The notes beneath the pieces are model-generated. The model made no database searches and had not been told where the DNA came from. It saw nothing but the letters and a program-made list of their open reading frames with translations. From Psychroserpens jangbogonensis (GTDB taxonomy: Bacteria > Bacteroidota > Bacteroidia > Flavobacteriales > Flavobacteriaceae): a DNA stretch of 64,000 bases. Made by a program: the position numbers and the translations under genes. The stretch's first letter is position 1. Each line of letters opens with the position of its first letter. Positions 42,425 to 51,818 of the stretch are shown here, in pieces. The DNA lies in the NCBI RefSeq assembly GCF_000797465.1, contig NZ_JSWG01000011.1:62001-126000 (forward strand). The letters are read 5' to 3'.

Positions 42425-43459
42425 TTAGTCTTTAGGAATGTGTTTTGCTAAAAAGTTTGCGTTGGTATTATTCAGTCCATTAATAGCAGCTTGACGATTA
42501 GTATTTAAATCGGTATTTACCTTATTGTAATTTTTAACAGCTTTATTAATATCCTTTACTTTCTTGTTATAAGCCTCAATTTGTTCTTTAGTACGTTTGC
42601 GTTCAGAAGTTTGATCTAAAGCCGTTTTAATTTTATCGAAATCTTCATTTAGGATAAGGTAATCTGTTAATTGTGGTACTTTGTTTTCTGTTTCATCAAT
42701 AAAGAATTCAAACGCTTTTTTTGTCGCATTAATAATAGAATCATCTTTTTTATATTGTGATTTTGTCTTTAAAATTTCAAGACCATCTTTTGCAGCTGCG
42801 TTAAGTGCATTTGCATTTTGTTGAATGGCACTTACATCATTAGACTCTACAGCATCCCAAAGATAAATCTCATTGATGTATACTTTAAAATATACCAAAT
42901 ACATTTCATTATAATGTTCAAAAACTTCATTTGAAATTTTCATTTTTTTACCTAGATCATTTTCATTTTCTATAATTTCAATATTATGTTCTGTAGCAAA
43001 GGCATAAAATTTAGTTTCATATTCTTTTTGTGATTCCTCCATTTTTTTATCGGCCATTTCCTGAGCAATAATGTAGGCTTCCATGGCATCATAAGATTGT
43101 TCTGCTACTGCTTTCATATCTACAATTTCAGCATAATCATGATTTAAAAGACTTTTGTTAAGTCGCATGTGTTTTAGCACTTCATTCTTATAATCCTCGC
43201 CGTCAAAACCGTTGGCTTTTTCAATTTTTGCGATGGCCTTATCTATTGTTTTTAGCAGATTTTTCCTTTTACTATCAATGCTTCTGTCACTTTTACTGTG
43301 TGCGACAGCTTTAGTGTATTTCCACATGTTTTTAGTAATAGCTTGCTGTTCTTCTCCTACGAAATCTAGATATTCTGAAGCATTACTGAATTTTTGTGCC
43401 GTTGCAACGCTTGATATTAGAATACATAATATGCTAAATGTTAATGTGATATTTTTCAT
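42425..43459 (-). CDS. Secreted all-helical protein (possibly LIC11966-like surface protein)
   Basis: The protein has 344 residues from ATG 43459, chosen because MKNITLTFSILCILISSVATAQ is a clean signal peptide. The rest is Lys/Glu/Ala/Asn-rich and almost entirely helical, with long amphipathic stretches (SQKEYETKFYAFATEHNIEI, FEHYNEMYLVYFKVYINEIY) and a coiled-coil-like C-terminus. I weakly recall similar proteins labelled LIC11966-family surface proteins, but no motif proves it. It starts 1 nt after the S41 protease stop, so the two are co-expressed; it may be a substrate or adaptor of the protease. Confidence 0.7.
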   Translation of the reverse strand: MKNITLTFSILCILISSVATAQKFSNASEYLDFVGEEQQAITKNMWKYTKAVAHSKSDRSIDSKRKNLLKTIDKAIAKIEKANGFDGEDYKNEVLKHMRLNKSLLNHDYAEIVDMKAVAEQSYDAMEAYIIAQEMADKKMEESQKEYETKFYAFATEHNIEIIENENDLGKKMKISNEVFEHYNEMYLVYFKVYINEIYLWDAVESNDVSAIQQNANALNAAAKDGLEILKTKSQYKKDDSIINATKKAFEFFIDETENKVPQLTDYLILNEDFDKIKTALDQTSERKRTKEQIEAYNKKVKDINKAVKNYNKVNTDLNTNRQAAINGLNNTNANFLAKHIPKD

Positions 43460-43460
43460 G

Positions 43461-45518
43461 TTAGTCATTGGTGTTTAATTTTAAAAGGTCCATTATAATG
43501 TGATGTGCCTCAGAAATATATATATCGTTTTGAATGTTTTTTAGTATTGTTTTATTGACGTCTTTCTGCTCGTCATTATAGCTAAGAATCTCGTTTGTTG
43601 AACTTGTGTTACTCACAACCAATGAAGATGCTTTGTTATCAATCACATCACTAAATATTTCCCATTGAGAATGATATGCATTAATGTTTTTATACACATT
43701 TTGCAAATTGAGAGGATATTCAGTTTCCAACTCAAAATAGTTTTCTATAATTAATTTGTTGAGTGATTTAACGGCGTCAAAAGCAGAATTGTTTTCAATG
43801 CGAGCTTGATTTTTAGTTACTAATGATTCTAAGGGAAGTGCTTTAAGTTTAATATATTTTAATGTAGGTTCAATAGAATCATTATCTAAAGCAAAAGAAG
43901 AGAAGCGCTCTTCAGTTTTAAAGTTATCATATAAATTTGGTAATCGTATATCTGGAATGACACCAACTGCCTGATGACTTTGTCCAGTTATGCGATAGAA
44001 TTTTTCTACTGTAAGTTTTGAAAACCCTAATTCCGAATCTTCATCTAACGGCAATATCACTTGAGCTGAAGCTTTACCATGAGTTGTTGAGCCTACAACA
44101 ATTGCTCTATTATAATCTTGCATAGCCGCTGCAAAAAACTCTGAAGCTGATGCACTAAAACCATTGATAAGGATAACAATTGGCTTCATAAATAAAGAGC
44201 CTCTATTCATATCTCTTATAGTATATGTTTCACCATTTCCATATTTCAAAATTGATAATGGACCTCTGTTAATAAACATTCCAGAAAGATCAGCCGCTTC
44301 TTTCATTGAGCCTCCACCATTAAAGCGTAAATCTAAAATAAGAGCATCAATGTTTTCTTTTTGGAGTTTATAAAGTTCTTTTGCAACATCGTTTGCTACA
44401 CCTAAACCATTTGGAGATTCAAAATCTGAATAAAAATTATTAATACTGATGTAGCCTACATTAGCTTCGTCTTTTAATAAAAAACCTGTGACAGTATTAT
44501 CTTCAATTTTTGTTTTTGTTTTGGTTAGCTCTATGGCTTTTATAGTGCCATTTTGCTTTTTAATTTTAAAGGTGATGGTTTTATTGTTTTCATCGTTGGT
44601 AAATGCGATGATGTCTTCGTTAGAAACGCAATACGTTTCTAAAACCACTCCGTTTGCTTGCAATGATTTAATAACATCTTTAGATTCGAAATTACCATTA
44701 ATAAATGCTGGACTACCAGGCGTAATATGGGCAATGATAATATCACCATTATCATTTTTGCTTGTTACGATACCAAAAGAGAGTTGATCGTTCGATAAAG
44801 AGTTTACATAAGTTGTTTTATCTGTAGCATTAAAAAATGTAGAATTAGGATCATGAAAAGCAACATAAGCATTTAAGAAGGCTTCTTTTACAAATTGAGA
44901 AAGTCCGCCTTTTTTGTTTAGTAATTCTTCGAGTTTACATAATTCTTTTTGTATGATTTTTGGTTTAATATCTTTCTCTTCCGCAATAAAGTTTGCTGTA
45001 AGATTTTCAATTATGGAATCTTTTTCAATAAGTTCAAACAGAATATTATAGCGTAAACGTTTACTCCAATAACCAATTGTTTTTGAATTGTTATCAAGAT
45101 ACTTATAGGAAGCATCTGGTGCAAAGCGCAGCGTGTCTTTTCCCGAATAGTCTAATTTCGCTTTTGAAAAACTAGTTATGATCTGTTTTGCATTTTCTAT
45201 ACGTTCGGCAAGGATAATACTGTATTTATCAATAAACTCACAATCCTTATTTAAAATGTAATCATCTAATTGCAGACGATCCTTTTCGAACAAATCAATA
45301 TCCTTTTTTGTAAAGAATTTTTTGTTGTTATCTAATTGGCCTAAAAATAATTTATATACACCAATAGAGAGACTGTCGTCTACAGGTTTAGGTTTGAAAT
45401 GCTCTTTCTTTACTAATACTTTTATAGCTTGTAATTGGTCGCAAAACTCTGGTTGCTCCTGGGATGGAGCAATTAAAAAACAGCATAAAAAAGATAGTAG
45501 AGTAAGTTGTTTAAGCAT
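43461..45518 (-). CDS. Exported carboxy-terminal processing protease (S41, Tsp/Prc-like)
   Basis: The protein has 685 residues with a signal peptide (MLKQLTLLSFLCCFLIAPSQ). An N-terminal helical region is followed by a PDZ domain (residues 260-335, LSFGIVTSKNDNGDIIIAHI and GSPAFINGN). The S41 peptidase domain comes next: GYISINNFY, LDLRFNGGGSMKEAADLSG, the nucleophile Ser in NGFSASASEFFAAAMQ and the general-base Lys in STTHGKASAQ. A C-terminal helical part resembles the Prc-type. It degrades or trims periplasmic proteins from the C-terminus. Upstream is phhB. Confidence 0.93.
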   Translation of the reverse strand: MLKQLTLLSFLCCFLIAPSQEQPEFCDQLQAIKVLVKKEHFKPKPVDDSLSIGVYKLFLGQLDNNKKFFTKKDIDLFEKDRLQLDDYILNKDCEFIDKYSIILAERIENAKQIITSFSKAKLDYSGKDTLRFAPDASYKYLDNNSKTIGYWSKRLRYNILFELIEKDSIIENLTANFIAEEKDIKPKIIQKELCKLEELLNKKGGLSQFVKEAFLNAYVAFHDPNSTFFNATDKTTYVNSLSNDQLSFGIVTSKNDNGDIIIAHITPGSPAFINGNFESKDVIKSLQANGVVLETYCVSNEDIIAFTNDENNKTITFKIKKQNGTIKAIELTKTKTKIEDNTVTGFLLKDEANVGYISINNFYSDFESPNGLGVANDVAKELYKLQKENIDALILDLRFNGGGSMKEAADLSGMFINRGPLSILKYGNGETYTIRDMNRGSLFMKPIVILINGFSASASEFFAAAMQDYNRAIVVGSTTHGKASAQVILPLDEDSELGFSKLTVEKFYRITGQSHQAVGVIPDIRLPNLYDNFKTEERFSSFALDNDSIEPTLKYIKLKALPLESLVTKNQARIENNSAFDAVKSLNKLIIENYFELETEYPLNLQNVYKNINAYHSQWEIFSDVIDNKASSLVVSNTSSTNEILSYNDEQKDVNKTILKNIQNDIYISEAHHIIMDLLKLNTND

Positions 45519-45556
45519 AGAGGGATTTAGTAGGTTTCATTTTTTAGATTTCGCTA

Positions 45557-45847
45557 TTAGTCTTGAACTTCAACAATATCTTCTATTGCTTCTGCTAATT
45601 TAAAATCTTTGTTTGTGACACCATTAACATCATGAGTTGACAATGAAATTTTCAAAACATTATATACATTACTCCAATTTGGATGATGATTTTGTGCTTC
45701 ACATTCAAAAGCAATTCTGCTCATAGCGCTAAAACAATCTTTGAAATTATCAAATTCAAATTCGGCATGAATGGCATTTTTATGGTATTCCCAATCTGGA
45801 AAATGTAGTAGTTTTTTTTCAATAATGTCATCTGAAAGTAAACTCAT
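45557..45847 (-). CDS. phhB: Pterin-4a-carbinolamine dehydratase
   Basis: The protein has 96 residues from ATG 45847; 27 upstream codons in frame lack family similarity. Motif: ECEAQNHHPNWSNVYNVLKI (two catalytic His after EAxxH) and STHDVNGVTNKDFKLA. The enzyme dehydrates 4a-hydroxytetrahydrobiopterin, formed by phenylalanine hydroxylase, and so recycles the cofactor. No phenylalanine hydroxylase is in the window. The next gene on the strand is the S41 protease after 38 nt. Confidence 0.94.
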   Translation of the reverse strand: MSLLSDDIIEKKLLHFPDWEYHKNAIHAEFEFDNFKDCFSAMSRIAFECEAQNHHPNWSNVYNVLKISLSTHDVNGVTNKDFKLAEAIEDIVEVQD

Positions 45848-45961
45848 AGTTATAGTGTTTCTATTAAAAGTATGAAATTTTATCGTAAAATAAGAACTTA
45901 TCCCTTGCGAGAATACAAAATGAGTCAAACAGACAAAATAAACTTTGAAAGGTTGTTTTTA

Positions 45962-46795
45962 CTACTTATTTAGCTCTTGAAGGACTTCAAGACTTGTAAC
46001 TTGAAGATGTTTAGGAAGTTTATTAAACTTTGGAAGTACTGCTAAGTAACGATCTTCGTTGGTTGTATAAACATGTTTGTACAACACTCCGTTTTTGGTT
46101 GTAATTTGATTAACAATGTCTTTAATGTATTCATCATGATGTACTAGGTCTGTACTTCCTAAATGAAACACACCAGACTTATTTCTGTTAATCATGTAAT
46201 GAATTTGTTGAGTGACTTTAGAGTCTGTTGTCACATTCATAATGATATTCGGAAAAATTTCAATAGCAGTTTTGTCTGCTAAATGTTGTTTTAATTCCTT
46301 TATTCTTGGAGACTGAGCACCAAGAACCATTGGTAGTCTCACAATTGCCGCTTTTTTCTTCGGAAGACGTAACAGCATGTTTTCAATTTTTATTTTGAAA
46401 TGGCCATATATACTACCGCTAAAGGTTTTATCTAATTCGTAACTTGGATATTTACTGTAGGCATCAAATACATTGGCTGACGACAGAAAAATAATCTTAC
46501 AATCGTGTTCTAAAACATATTCTGAAAGGTGCTGATGCGCTATAGTTTGCGCTTGAAAATCACCTCGCAAGGCCGAAATAATGATAGTAGGTTTTGTTGC
46601 ATTTAATACATCGTAAACGTCATCCTCTTCAACATTGTATTGCAAAAAGTGATTATTGTCTTTGTAGATTTTGTGAGGAACGCGGTAGGTACCAAAAGTT
46701 TTAAAATAGGAACATAGTTCTTTGTAAATAGCATTTCCTATAAACCCACTAGCTCCTAAAATTAATATACGATGTTTGCTGTCGTTCTCCTTCAT
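45962..46795 (-). CDS. SDR-type NAD-dependent epimerase/RmlD-like protein
   Basis: The protein has 277 residues. Extended-SDR pattern: RILILGASGFIGNAIYKEL (GxxGxxG near residues 13-19), TIIISALRGDF, IIFLSSANVFD and the YxxxK active site SIYGHFKIK (about 125-133). The VFHLGSTDL block is present. It resembles dTDP-4-dehydrorhamnose reductase but is shorter and without a clear nucleotide-sugar partner. It follows gcvT by 24 nt on the same strand; substrate unknown. Confidence 0.82.
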   Translation of the reverse strand: MKENDSKHRILILGASGFIGNAIYKELCSYFKTFGTYRVPHKIYKDNNHFLQYNVEEDDVYDVLNATKPTIIISALRGDFQAQTIAHQHLSEYVLEHDCKIIFLSSANVFDAYSKYPSYELDKTFSGSIYGHFKIKIENMLLRLPKKKAAIVRLPMVLGAQSPRIKELKQHLADKTAIEIFPNIIMNVTTDSKVTQQIHYMINRNKSGVFHLGSTDLVHHDEYIKDIVNQITTKNGVLYKHVYTTNEDRYLAVLPKFNKLPKHLQVTSLEVLQELNK

Positions 46796-46819
46796 GAATC
46801 ACTACGTCAATGGATGTAA

Positions 46820-47890
46820 CTAAAGTTTGTAGAATGGTAGCTTTACAACAGTTGCTGGAATAGTTTTTTTACGAATTTGAATATTTATTTTACTATTAAC
46901 ATCTGCAAAAACGGTAGGCACATAACCTAAACCAATCCCTTTATTTAAACTTGGAGACATTGTTCCGGAAGTAACTATACCAATCTTTCTTCCGCTAGAA
47001 TCAACGATATCATAACCTTGACGTGGAATACCTCTGTCGTCAAGTTCAAAAGCAACTAATTTGCGTTCTGCTCCACGACGTTTTTCATCTTCTAAAGCTT
47101 CAGAATTTGTAAATGTTTTAGAGAATTTTGTAATCCAACTTAAACCTGCTTCAATTGGAGACGTAGTATCGTCTATGTCATTTCCATAGAGGCAATAACC
47201 CATCTCTAAACGTAAGGTATCACGAGCAGCTAAACCAATAGGCTTTGCTCCAGCTTCGACAACTTTATCCCAAACTTGTTTCACTTCAGAATTTTTGCAA
47301 TAGATTTCAAATCCACCACTTCCAGTATAGCCAGTAGCTGAGATAATAACATGTTCAACTCCAGCAAAATCACCTACTACGAAGTTGTAAAACTTTATTT
47401 CAGAAAGGTCATGACTAGAAAGCGTTTGCATTGCATCAACAGCTTTTGGACCTTGAATGGCTAAAAGCGAATAGTTCTCACTAAGATCTTTCATTTCAGC
47501 ACCAACATCATTTTTAGATGAGATCCAGTTCCAATCCTTTTCTATGTTACTTGCGTTAACAACCAATAAATAGGTTTCTTCCTTGATCTTATATATAATT
47601 AAATCGTCAACAATACCACCATCATCATTTGGTAAACAACTGTATTGTGCTTTTCCAACTGTTAGTTTTGAGGCATCATTGCTACACGTTTTTTGAATTA
47701 AATCAAGTGCGTTTGGACCTTCAATTAAAAATTCTCCCATATGCGATACATCAAAAACACCAACTCCAGTTCTTACGGCTTCATGTTCGATATTGATACC
47801 ATCATATTGTACTGGCATATTGTAACCAGCAAAAGGAACCATTTTTGCTCCAAGTGCTTCATGAGTTTCTGTTAAGGCTGTATTTTTCAT
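46820..47890 (-). CDS. gcvT: Glycine cleavage system T protein (aminomethyltransferase)
   Basis: The protein has 356 residues, usual size. Motifs: [38 protein letters not shown] (folate-binding Asp nearby), [33 protein letters not shown] (folate Glu/Arg) and the late [21 protein letters not shown]. It transfers the methylene group from the lipoyl-bound intermediate of gcvH to tetrahydrofolate and releases ammonia. gcvH and gcvP are not in the window. A short hairpin lies in its leader; no glycine riboswitch was found. Confidence 0.97.
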   Translation of the reverse strand: MKNTALTETHEALGAKMVPFAGYNMPVQYDGINIEHEAVRTGVGVFDVSHMGEFLIEGPNALDLIQKTCSNDASKLTVGKAQYSCLPNDDGGIVDDLIIYKIKEETYLLVVNASNIEKDWNWISSKNDVGAEMKDLSENYSLLAIQGPKAVDAMQTLSSHDLSEIKFYNFVVGDFAGVEHVIISATGYTGSGGFEIYCKNSEVKQVWDKVVEAGAKPIGLAARDTLRLEMGYCLYGNDIDDTTSPIEAGLSWITKFSKTFTNSEALEDEKRRGAERKLVAFELDDRGIPRQGYDIVDSSGRKIGIVTSGTMSPSLNKGIGLGYVPTVFADVNSKINIQIRKKTIPATVVKLPFYKL

Positions 47891-47907
47891 TAAAATGAGT
47901 TTTGTGT

Positions 47908-47981
47908 TTCCGTTTAACGGAAGTGATATTATTTTACTTAAAAAGGGATAATTCTTCCTTTGATTTTCAATGACAAATGTA
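47908..47981 (-). promoter_or_regulatory. gcvT promoter and short leader hairpin
   Basis: Minus strand TACATTTG (47981-47974) is a good -7 box; the nearest -33 TTG (48006-48004) is 22 nt away. Between it and the start codon is TTCCGTT-T-AACGGAA (47908-47922), a 7-bp inverted repeat 17 nt before the ATG. The remaining gap to 48106 holds nothing else that I can support. Confidence 0.5.
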
Positions 47982-48105
47982 TCGAAAATTATCTGTTTTA
48001 TTACAAGAGTATTTCGACAGAAATTTCAAGAATTAAAGTATTTATTGAAGTGTTAATGAATAAAGGGATTTCCCTAATGATTTCAAATTGCTTGGATAAA
48101 ATGAT

Positions 48106-48639
48106 TTATTCTTGCCAAGACTCAATTAAATCATCAATTTCAAAAGAGTCATCTGGAATGTATAAATTATCCCAATACAAACTCCCATTAATTTTAACAA
48201 ATACTCGGTAATATCCAGGATTTAAATCTTCAATATTTATAGTTAAATTAGAACTGTTGACCTCATTAAACTTAAGTTCTGCTTTAGAATCCACGTTTTC
48301 TTCAGTGTACAAATCAGAATCTAAAAACTCATCAAAGTCAGTTTCCTGATATTTTTTTTCAGCATGTGCAGCAATCAACCAAATATCTGAAATTGTATTA
48401 AATGATTGTATTGTTATATTATCTGATGGTGGGTTTGGGAAAGCCAAGAATTGAGAACCAGTAAAAACATTTGGATTACCGAGTTTAATTGATTCTGATA
48501 CATCAGACATTCTAATATTTATTCCTGTAACCAAGGTAATACTGTTTACGTCTGAGCTTATAGATGATGAATCATCGTCATTAGAACAACCAAGTAAGAT
48601 AAAAAAAATGATTATAAATTGAAAGAGTTTATGATTCAT
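48106..48639 (-). CDS. Lipoprotein of unknown function
   Basis: The protein has 177 residues. Signal peptide ends IIFFILLGC followed by SNDDDSSS, the acidic/serine surface-export run of flavobacterial lipoproteins. The body is beta-rich with NITIQSFNTISDIWLIAAHAEKKYQ and a C-terminal LTINIEDLNPGYYRVFVKINGSLYW that reads like an Ig-like or fibronectin-type strand pair. The family is not recognised. It sits 31 nt downstream of the DUF4268 gene on the same strand. Confidence 0.8.
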   Translation of the reverse strand: MNHKLFQFIIIFFILLGCSNDDDSSSISSDVNSITLVTGINIRMSDVSESIKLGNPNVFTGSQFLAFPNPPSDNITIQSFNTISDIWLIAAHAEKKYQETDFDEFLDSDLYTEENVDSKAELKFNEVNSSNLTINIEDLNPGYYRVFVKINGSLYWDNLYIPDDSFEIDDLIESWQE

Positions 48640-48670
48640 TATTTTGGTTTAGTTAAGCAAGTTTTAAGTC

Positions 48671-49099
48671 TTAATCCTTTAGAATATCTTCGAAATCAGT
48701 AAAAAAGCTTTCAAATTTATCCATATAGGTCTTGAAGAACACCATAACGTTTTGCCAACTGTTTTTGTTATGAATGGAAACTTTTTGCTCAAGCGGTAAA
48801 TAAATTCTAGAAATTTCCTTTCCATTATCGAGGTAGTAGGTTTCTTCAAAAATAGCGTCACTCAAATACTCATCTTTAAGAATGCTTTTTAGACTTAAAA
48901 GTTTTTCCCAAGAATTAATTCGATTTTCTAAATCATCCTCAAGATCTAAGGCTATTAGAGCAGATTTTGTGTCAAAATGAAACTTAAAAGAGAAGCCTTT
49001 GATTTTCGTATCATATAAAATCCATTTCCTAGGAAATGACTTTCCGAAGCTTGTCCAAAACTCTTGTCTTAACTGTCGTGACTCTTCTTTTGAAAACAT
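48671..49099 (-). CDS. DUF4268-family protein
   Basis: The protein has 142 residues. The pattern EESRQLRQEFWTSFGKSFPRKWILYDTKIKGFSFKF and LEDDLENRINSWEKLLSLKSIL, with conserved W, R and E positions, matches DUF4268 as stand-alone proteins in Bacteroidota. In other bacteria the domain is fused to nuclease or restriction-type modules, but no such partner is here. It starts 2 nt after the ZIP transporter stop, so they are co-transcribed. Function unknown. Confidence 0.82.
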   Translation of the reverse strand: MFSKEESRQLRQEFWTSFGKSFPRKWILYDTKIKGFSFKFHFDTKSALIALDLEDDLENRINSWEKLLSLKSILKDEYLSDAIFEETYYLDNGKEISRIYLPLEQKVSIHNKNSWQNVMVFFKTYMDKFESFFTDFEDILKD

Positions 49100-49101
49100 A
49101 G

Positions 49102-49776
49102 TTAAATAAGATAGGCAATTCCAACTCCTAAAATAATTGCAGTGAGTTTTGATAAATTGAATTTATGACCTTCACCACTTTCAAATAATATTACTGTAGA
49201 AATATGAAAAAAGATACCAATCACTACGGCATTAATGATAAACACATAATTTGAAATCCAATCTACATTGTTAGAAACTATAGTTCCTAAAGGAGTCATC
49301 ATTGTGAAAACTACTAAAAACCCAATAATCTGTAGTTTACTAAAACTGGATTGTAATAAGAACATAGTTAATAATGCAGCAATTGGAATTTTATGTATTA
49401 ATACACCATACACCATGTCATTATGCTGGTGAATAGGAAATCCTTCTAAAAAACTATGAATACATAAACTAATAAACAACAACCAAGGGAATGCTGTTTC
49501 ATCTTTATGGATATGCACATGGCCATGCTCTGCACCTTTAGAGAAAAACTCTAATATGATTTGCAATAAAATACCAGACATAATAAACAAGCCAGTTTTT
49601 TTGCCATCTAAATGTTCGTAAACTTCGGGTAGTAAATCAAAAAGAGTTAACGCTAATAAAAATGCACCACTAAAAGAGAGTAGTAGCTTTGTATAAGCGT
49701 TTCTTTGTTGTTTAAAAATAACAACTATAAAAACTCCAATTAATACGGCATATACAGGAAATAAGTATTTATTCAT
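49102..49776 (-). CDS. ZIP-family divalent metal transporter
   Basis: The protein has 224 residues with about eight membrane helices. ZIP-type polar motifs inside helices: FISLCIHSFLEGFPI (HSxxEG, helix 4) and VLIHKIPIAALLTMFLL (H-K-I-P-I, helix 5), plus a His-rich loop EHGHVHIHKDE between helices 3 and 4. These bind and pass zinc or iron across the inner membrane. It is shorter than many ZIPs but the metal sites are intact. Downstream DUF4268 and lipoprotein genes follow with small gaps. Confidence 0.9.
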   Translation of the reverse strand: MNKYLFPVYAVLIGVFIVVIFKQQRNAYTKLLLSFSGAFLLALTLFDLLPEVYEHLDGKKTGLFIMSGILLQIILEFFSKGAEHGHVHIHKDETAFPWLLFISLCIHSFLEGFPIHQHNDMVYGVLIHKIPIAALLTMFLLQSSFSKLQIIGFLVVFTMMTPLGTIVSNNVDWISNYVFIINAVVIGIFFHISTVILFESGEGHKFNLSKLTAIILGVGIAYLI

Positions 49777-49815
49777 TTACAATGTTCTTCTTGAGTGCAA
49801 TTTAATGTATTCTGA

Positions 49816-50547
49816 TTATTTAAAAACCATAACTAGACGTTCTGAAGTGTTTTTATGAAATGGATTCAGTTTGAAATCTCCAAAGACATCTAGTAAATAA
49901 ACACCAGCTTCTTCAAAAAGAACTTCGAAGTCTTTAAGCGTTAATGCTTTTACTCGTTCTTGAAAACGATAATCTTCATTGTTAACACTAAACGTAATGG
50001 TTTTAATGATGTAGCCATCTTCAACATGTCGTTTCTGATTAAAATCAATCCCATCAACAGTTTTTACATTTTCAGCAACTAGATTATTGACAACAAAGTC
50101 ACTATTCAAAAAGTCAATTACACCAAAACCGTATTCATTTAAGTTTTCTTTAATAGATTTAATTGTTTTGAGATTGTCATCTTCATTTTCAAAATACCCA
50201 AAACTAGTAAAAAGATTAAATACAGCATCAAATTTTTTACCATAAGGCTTACACATATCATGAACATCAAAATGTAAAGTCTTATTTTCAAATTGCTTTG
50301 CGTAAGAAATGCTGTTTTCAGATAAGTCTACTCCAGTAACTTCATAACCTAAAGAATTTAAATACATAGAGTGACGACCTTTTCCACAGGCAAGATCAAG
50401 AATTTTGCCATGCTCAGGAATGTTTAAATATTCAGTAAGGTTGTCCATAAACAATTGAGCTTCACTATAATCTCTATCCTTATAAAGAATATGATAGAAA
50501 GGTGTATCAAACCAAGATGCGTACCATTGCTGTGTGTCTTCTGTCAT
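49816..50547 (-). CDS. Class I SAM-dependent methyltransferase
   Basis: The protein has 243 residues. Rossmann methyltransferase motifs: KILDLACGKGRHSMYLNSLGYEVTGVDLSENSISYA (motif I and acidic loop, residues 58-93), HFDVHDMCKPYGKKFDAVFNLFTSFGYF (motif II region) and FGVIDFLNSDF. The late part EVLFEEAGVYLLDVFGDF is the usual C-terminal strand pair. Substrate cannot be told; small-molecule methylation is likely. It diverges from the THUMP methyltransferase gene. Confidence 0.9.
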   Translation of the reverse strand: MTEDTQQWYASWFDTPFYHILYKDRDYSEAQLFMDNLTEYLNIPEHGKILDLACGKGRHSMYLNSLGYEVTGVDLSENSISYAKQFENKTLHFDVHDMCKPYGKKFDAVFNLFTSFGYFENEDDNLKTIKSIKENLNEYGFGVIDFLNSDFVVNNLVAENVKTVDGIDFNQKRHVEDGYIIKTITFSVNNEDYRFQERVKALTLKDFEVLFEEAGVYLLDVFGDFKLNPFHKNTSERLVMVFK

Positions 50548-50553
50548 GTTTAT

Positions 50554-50615
50554 TTCCCATAGTAATGGGAATCCTTTTAATTCTTCTTTTAAGCCACAAA
50601 AATACTTTATTTTTG
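50554..50615. promoter_or_regulatory. Divergent promoter palindrome and leader hairpin
   Basis: CAAAAATA (50597-50604) and TATTTTTG (50608-50615) are -7 boxes on opposite strands, three bp apart, in the gap between two divergent methyltransferase genes. In the minus-strand leader, TTCCCAT-AGTA-ATGGGAA (50554-50571) is a perfect 7-bp hairpin ending 6 nt before the ATG at 50547. Confidence 0.5.
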
Positions 50616-50635
50616 CTATCTATTAGTCGTATGGT

Positions 50636-51796
50636 ATGGAGAATAATTATAAAATGGTGGCCAAAACACTATTTGGTTTTGAAGATTTATTAGAACGTGA
50701 GCTTATTCAATTGGGAGCTATTCATGTAAAAAAAGGCGTAAGAAACGTTAGTTTTACTGGAGACAAAGGCTTTATGTATAAGTGTAATCTAGCATTGCGT
50801 ACTGCCATTAAAATTCTTAAACCAATACATTCATTTAAAGTAAAAAATGAGCAGGATCTTTATGATAATATCTACAAGATGCCATGGGAAAATTACCTAA
50901 AGGCAACAGGTACTTTAGCTGTAGATGCAACTGTTAATTCTTTAGTGTTTACGCATTCATTATATATTGCTCAAAAAACCAAGGATGCTATTGTAGATAA
51001 ATTTAGAGATACTGAAGGACAACGTCCAAATGTAGATTTGAAGTTTCCTGACGTAAAGATTAATGTTCATATAGACAGAAACACGTGTAACATCTCTTTA
51101 GATTCTTCTGGAGATTCATTACATAAAAGAGGTTATAAAACGGCAACTAATATTGCACCAATCAATGAAGTGCTTGCAGCTGGTTTAGTTATGCTTTCGG
51201 GTTGGGATGGTCAATCTGATTTTATGGATCCTATGTGTGGTAGTGGTACTATTTTAGCTGAAGCCGCTATGATAGCTTGTAATATTCCACCAAATTTGAT
51301 GCGTAAAGAGTTCGCTTTTGAACGCTGGTCTGATTGGGATGTTGATTTATTTGAAAAGATAGAAGAATCACTCCTTAATAAAACGAGAGACTTTCATCAT
51401 AAAATAATTGGTTATGATAAGTCACCTAGTGCTGTTTCAAAGGCTCAGGCAAATATTGAAAATGCGAAATTAGAAGATTTTGTTCATATACAACATGAAG
51501 ATTTCTTTAAGACTAGGAAATCTGGTAGCGAGAAATTACACATGGTATTTAATCCACCTTATGGTGAACGATTGGATATTGATATGGAAACGTTTTATCA
51601 GGATATTGGAGATACGTTAAAACAAGGCTATCCAGGAACTGATGCTTGGTTTATTACCTCAAATTTAGACGCATTAAAACATGTAGGCTTGCGTCCTTCA
51701 CGAAAAATACATCTTGTAAATGCAAAACTAGAAGCACGTTTAGTAAAGTATGTAATGTATGAAGGAAGTAAAAAAGGAAAGTATATGGACAACTAG
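50636..51796 (+). CDS. THUMP-domain RNA guanine-N2 methyltransferase (RlmL/Trm-like)
   Basis: The protein has 386 residues. An N-terminal ferredoxin-like/THUMP region (KMVAKTLFGFEDLLERELIQLGA, YDNIYKMPWENYL) is followed by the UPF0020 methyltransferase: DPMCGSGTILAEAAMIACNIPP (residues 198-219), IIGYDKSPSAVSKAQANIENA and the N6/N2-type motif VFNPPYGERLD. It matches the first half of RlmL, which methylates G2445 of 23S rRNA, but the C-terminal RlmK half is missing, as usual in Bacteroidota. Divergent from the SAM methyltransferase. Confidence 0.92.
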   Translation: MENNYKMVAKTLFGFEDLLERELIQLGAIHVKKGVRNVSFTGDKGFMYKCNLALRTAIKILKPIHSFKVKNEQDLYDNIYKMPWENYLKATGTLAVDATVNSLVFTHSLYIAQKTKDAIVDKFRDTEGQRPNVDLKFPDVKINVHIDRNTCNISLDSSGDSLHKRGYKTATNIAPINEVLAAGLVMLSGWDGQSDFMDPMCGSGTILAEAAMIACNIPPNLMRKEFAFERWSDWDVDLFEKIEESLLNKTRDFHHKIIGYDKSPSAVSKAQANIENAKLEDFVHIQHEDFFKTRKSGSEKLHMVFNPPYGERLDIDMETFYQDIGDTLKQGYPGTDAWFITSNLDALKHVGLRPSRKIHLVNAKLEARLVKYVMYEGSKKGKYMDN

Positions 51797-51818
51797 ATGT
51801 TGTTAGTCTTATTGGTAA

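Noticed and set aside
47891-48105. Glycine riboswitch before gcvT
   Set aside because: The gap has no tandem conserved glycine-aptamer core; only a short hairpin and a promoter are visible.
47960-48211. 83-codon plus-strand frame upstream of gcvT
   Set aside because: It overlaps the end of the lipoprotein gene antisense, has no family signal and no promoter, and spans the gcvT promoter region.
48671-49099. DUF4268 as a remnant of a restriction or defence system
   Set aside because: No nuclease, methylase or mobile gene is nearby; it is coupled to a ZIP transporter in an ordinary operon.
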